15,359 bases of DNA from Candidatus Arcticimaribacter sp. UBA7428 (lineage in GTDB: Bacteria; Bacteroidota; Bacteroidia; Flavobacteriales; Flavobacteriaceae). The notes beneath the pieces were generated by a model. It did no database searches. It worked only from the letters and a program-made list of their open reading frames with translations, and was not told where the DNA came from. The stretch lies in contig DLQQ01000052.1 of assembly GCA_002477625.1 (NCBI GenBank), positions 1 to 15,359 on the forward strand, read 5' to 3'. The number at the start of each line of letters is the position of its first letter. Positions within the stretch are counted from its first letter, which is position 1. Below, one piece after another: positions 15,263-15,359 of this stretch. The position numbers were made by a program, and so were the translations under genes.

Positions 15263-15359
15263 GAAGTGTTTTGATGGATTGTTGGGTAATTCCTTGCAAA
15301 ATAATGTATTTTAAAGAATTACTGAAATTTTTGTTTGTTTATAGTGTAATAATACCTTC

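Noticed and set aside
15263..15359. Promoter for the DUF4290-murA genes
   Set aside because: TTATTTTG-like strings on the minus strand are one base off the TAnnTTTG spacing and no -33 partner was found.
1..15359. CRISPR arrays, tRNA/rRNA genes, insertion sequences, phage genes
   Set aside because: None seen on reading both strands: no regularly spaced repeats, no transposase or integrase-like protein, and no tRNA-like ends.

Overview
The window looks like chromosomal DNA of a member of the Flavobacteriia (Bacteroidota), probably marine. It is AT-rich, several start regions carry TAnnTTTG-like promoter elements rather than strong Shine-Dalgarno sites, and it encodes families typical of this group: DUF2911, DUF4290, carboxypeptidase-regulatory-like exported proteins, a PIG-L/sodium-symporter pair and a MurA with Asp in place of the usual active-site Cys. 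The genus cannot be fixed from the sequence alone.

Left part (1-4737). The C-terminal end of a large PIG-L-type deacetylase enters from the left edge. It is followed, one base after its stop, by an unlisted 33-residue single-span membrane ORF that overlaps the start of a sodium/solute symporter. Next come a small two-span membrane protein, a secreted Dabb-domain protein and a GNAT acetyltransferase. The first and last of these three each show a -1 frameshift at a six-base homopolymer. Facing them on the minus strand is a secreted DUF2911/TPR-like protein with its own intrinsic terminator.

Centre (4738-11934). This is the striking part: eight tightly packed genes, overlapping or at most 3 bases apart, all on the + strand. 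The order is SRPBCC protein, SDR protein, class I CPD-type photolyase, a hidden 43-residue DUF2256 zinc-ribbon protein, cryptochrome-DASH, an iron-sulfur (FeS-BCP/PhrB-type) photolyase, a fourth photolyase homologue, and a DUF2805/TIGR03643 basic protein. The four photolyase-superfamily members belong to visibly different clades. The first three keep their diagnostic residues: the Trp triad in the class I enzyme and in DASH, and four cluster cysteines in the Fe-S enzyme. The fourth lacks the FAD-proximal Trp and Asn and the usual substrate-contacting Glu. A 30-bp dyad lies over the likely promoter. Read together, the cluster looks like a light-damage or light-sensing module combining repair of different UV lesions with small accessory proteins; the roles of the SRPBCC, SDR, DUF2256 and DUF2805 proteins are unknown.

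Right part (11935-15359). A DUF1801 protein on + converges, with a one-base gap, on a minus-strand set running from the right: DUF4290 protein, murA (peptidoglycan precursor synthesis) and a secreted carboxypeptidase-regulatory-like protein. No rRNA, tRNA, insertion sequence or CRISPR array was seen, and no gene-free stretch exceeds about 150 bases.
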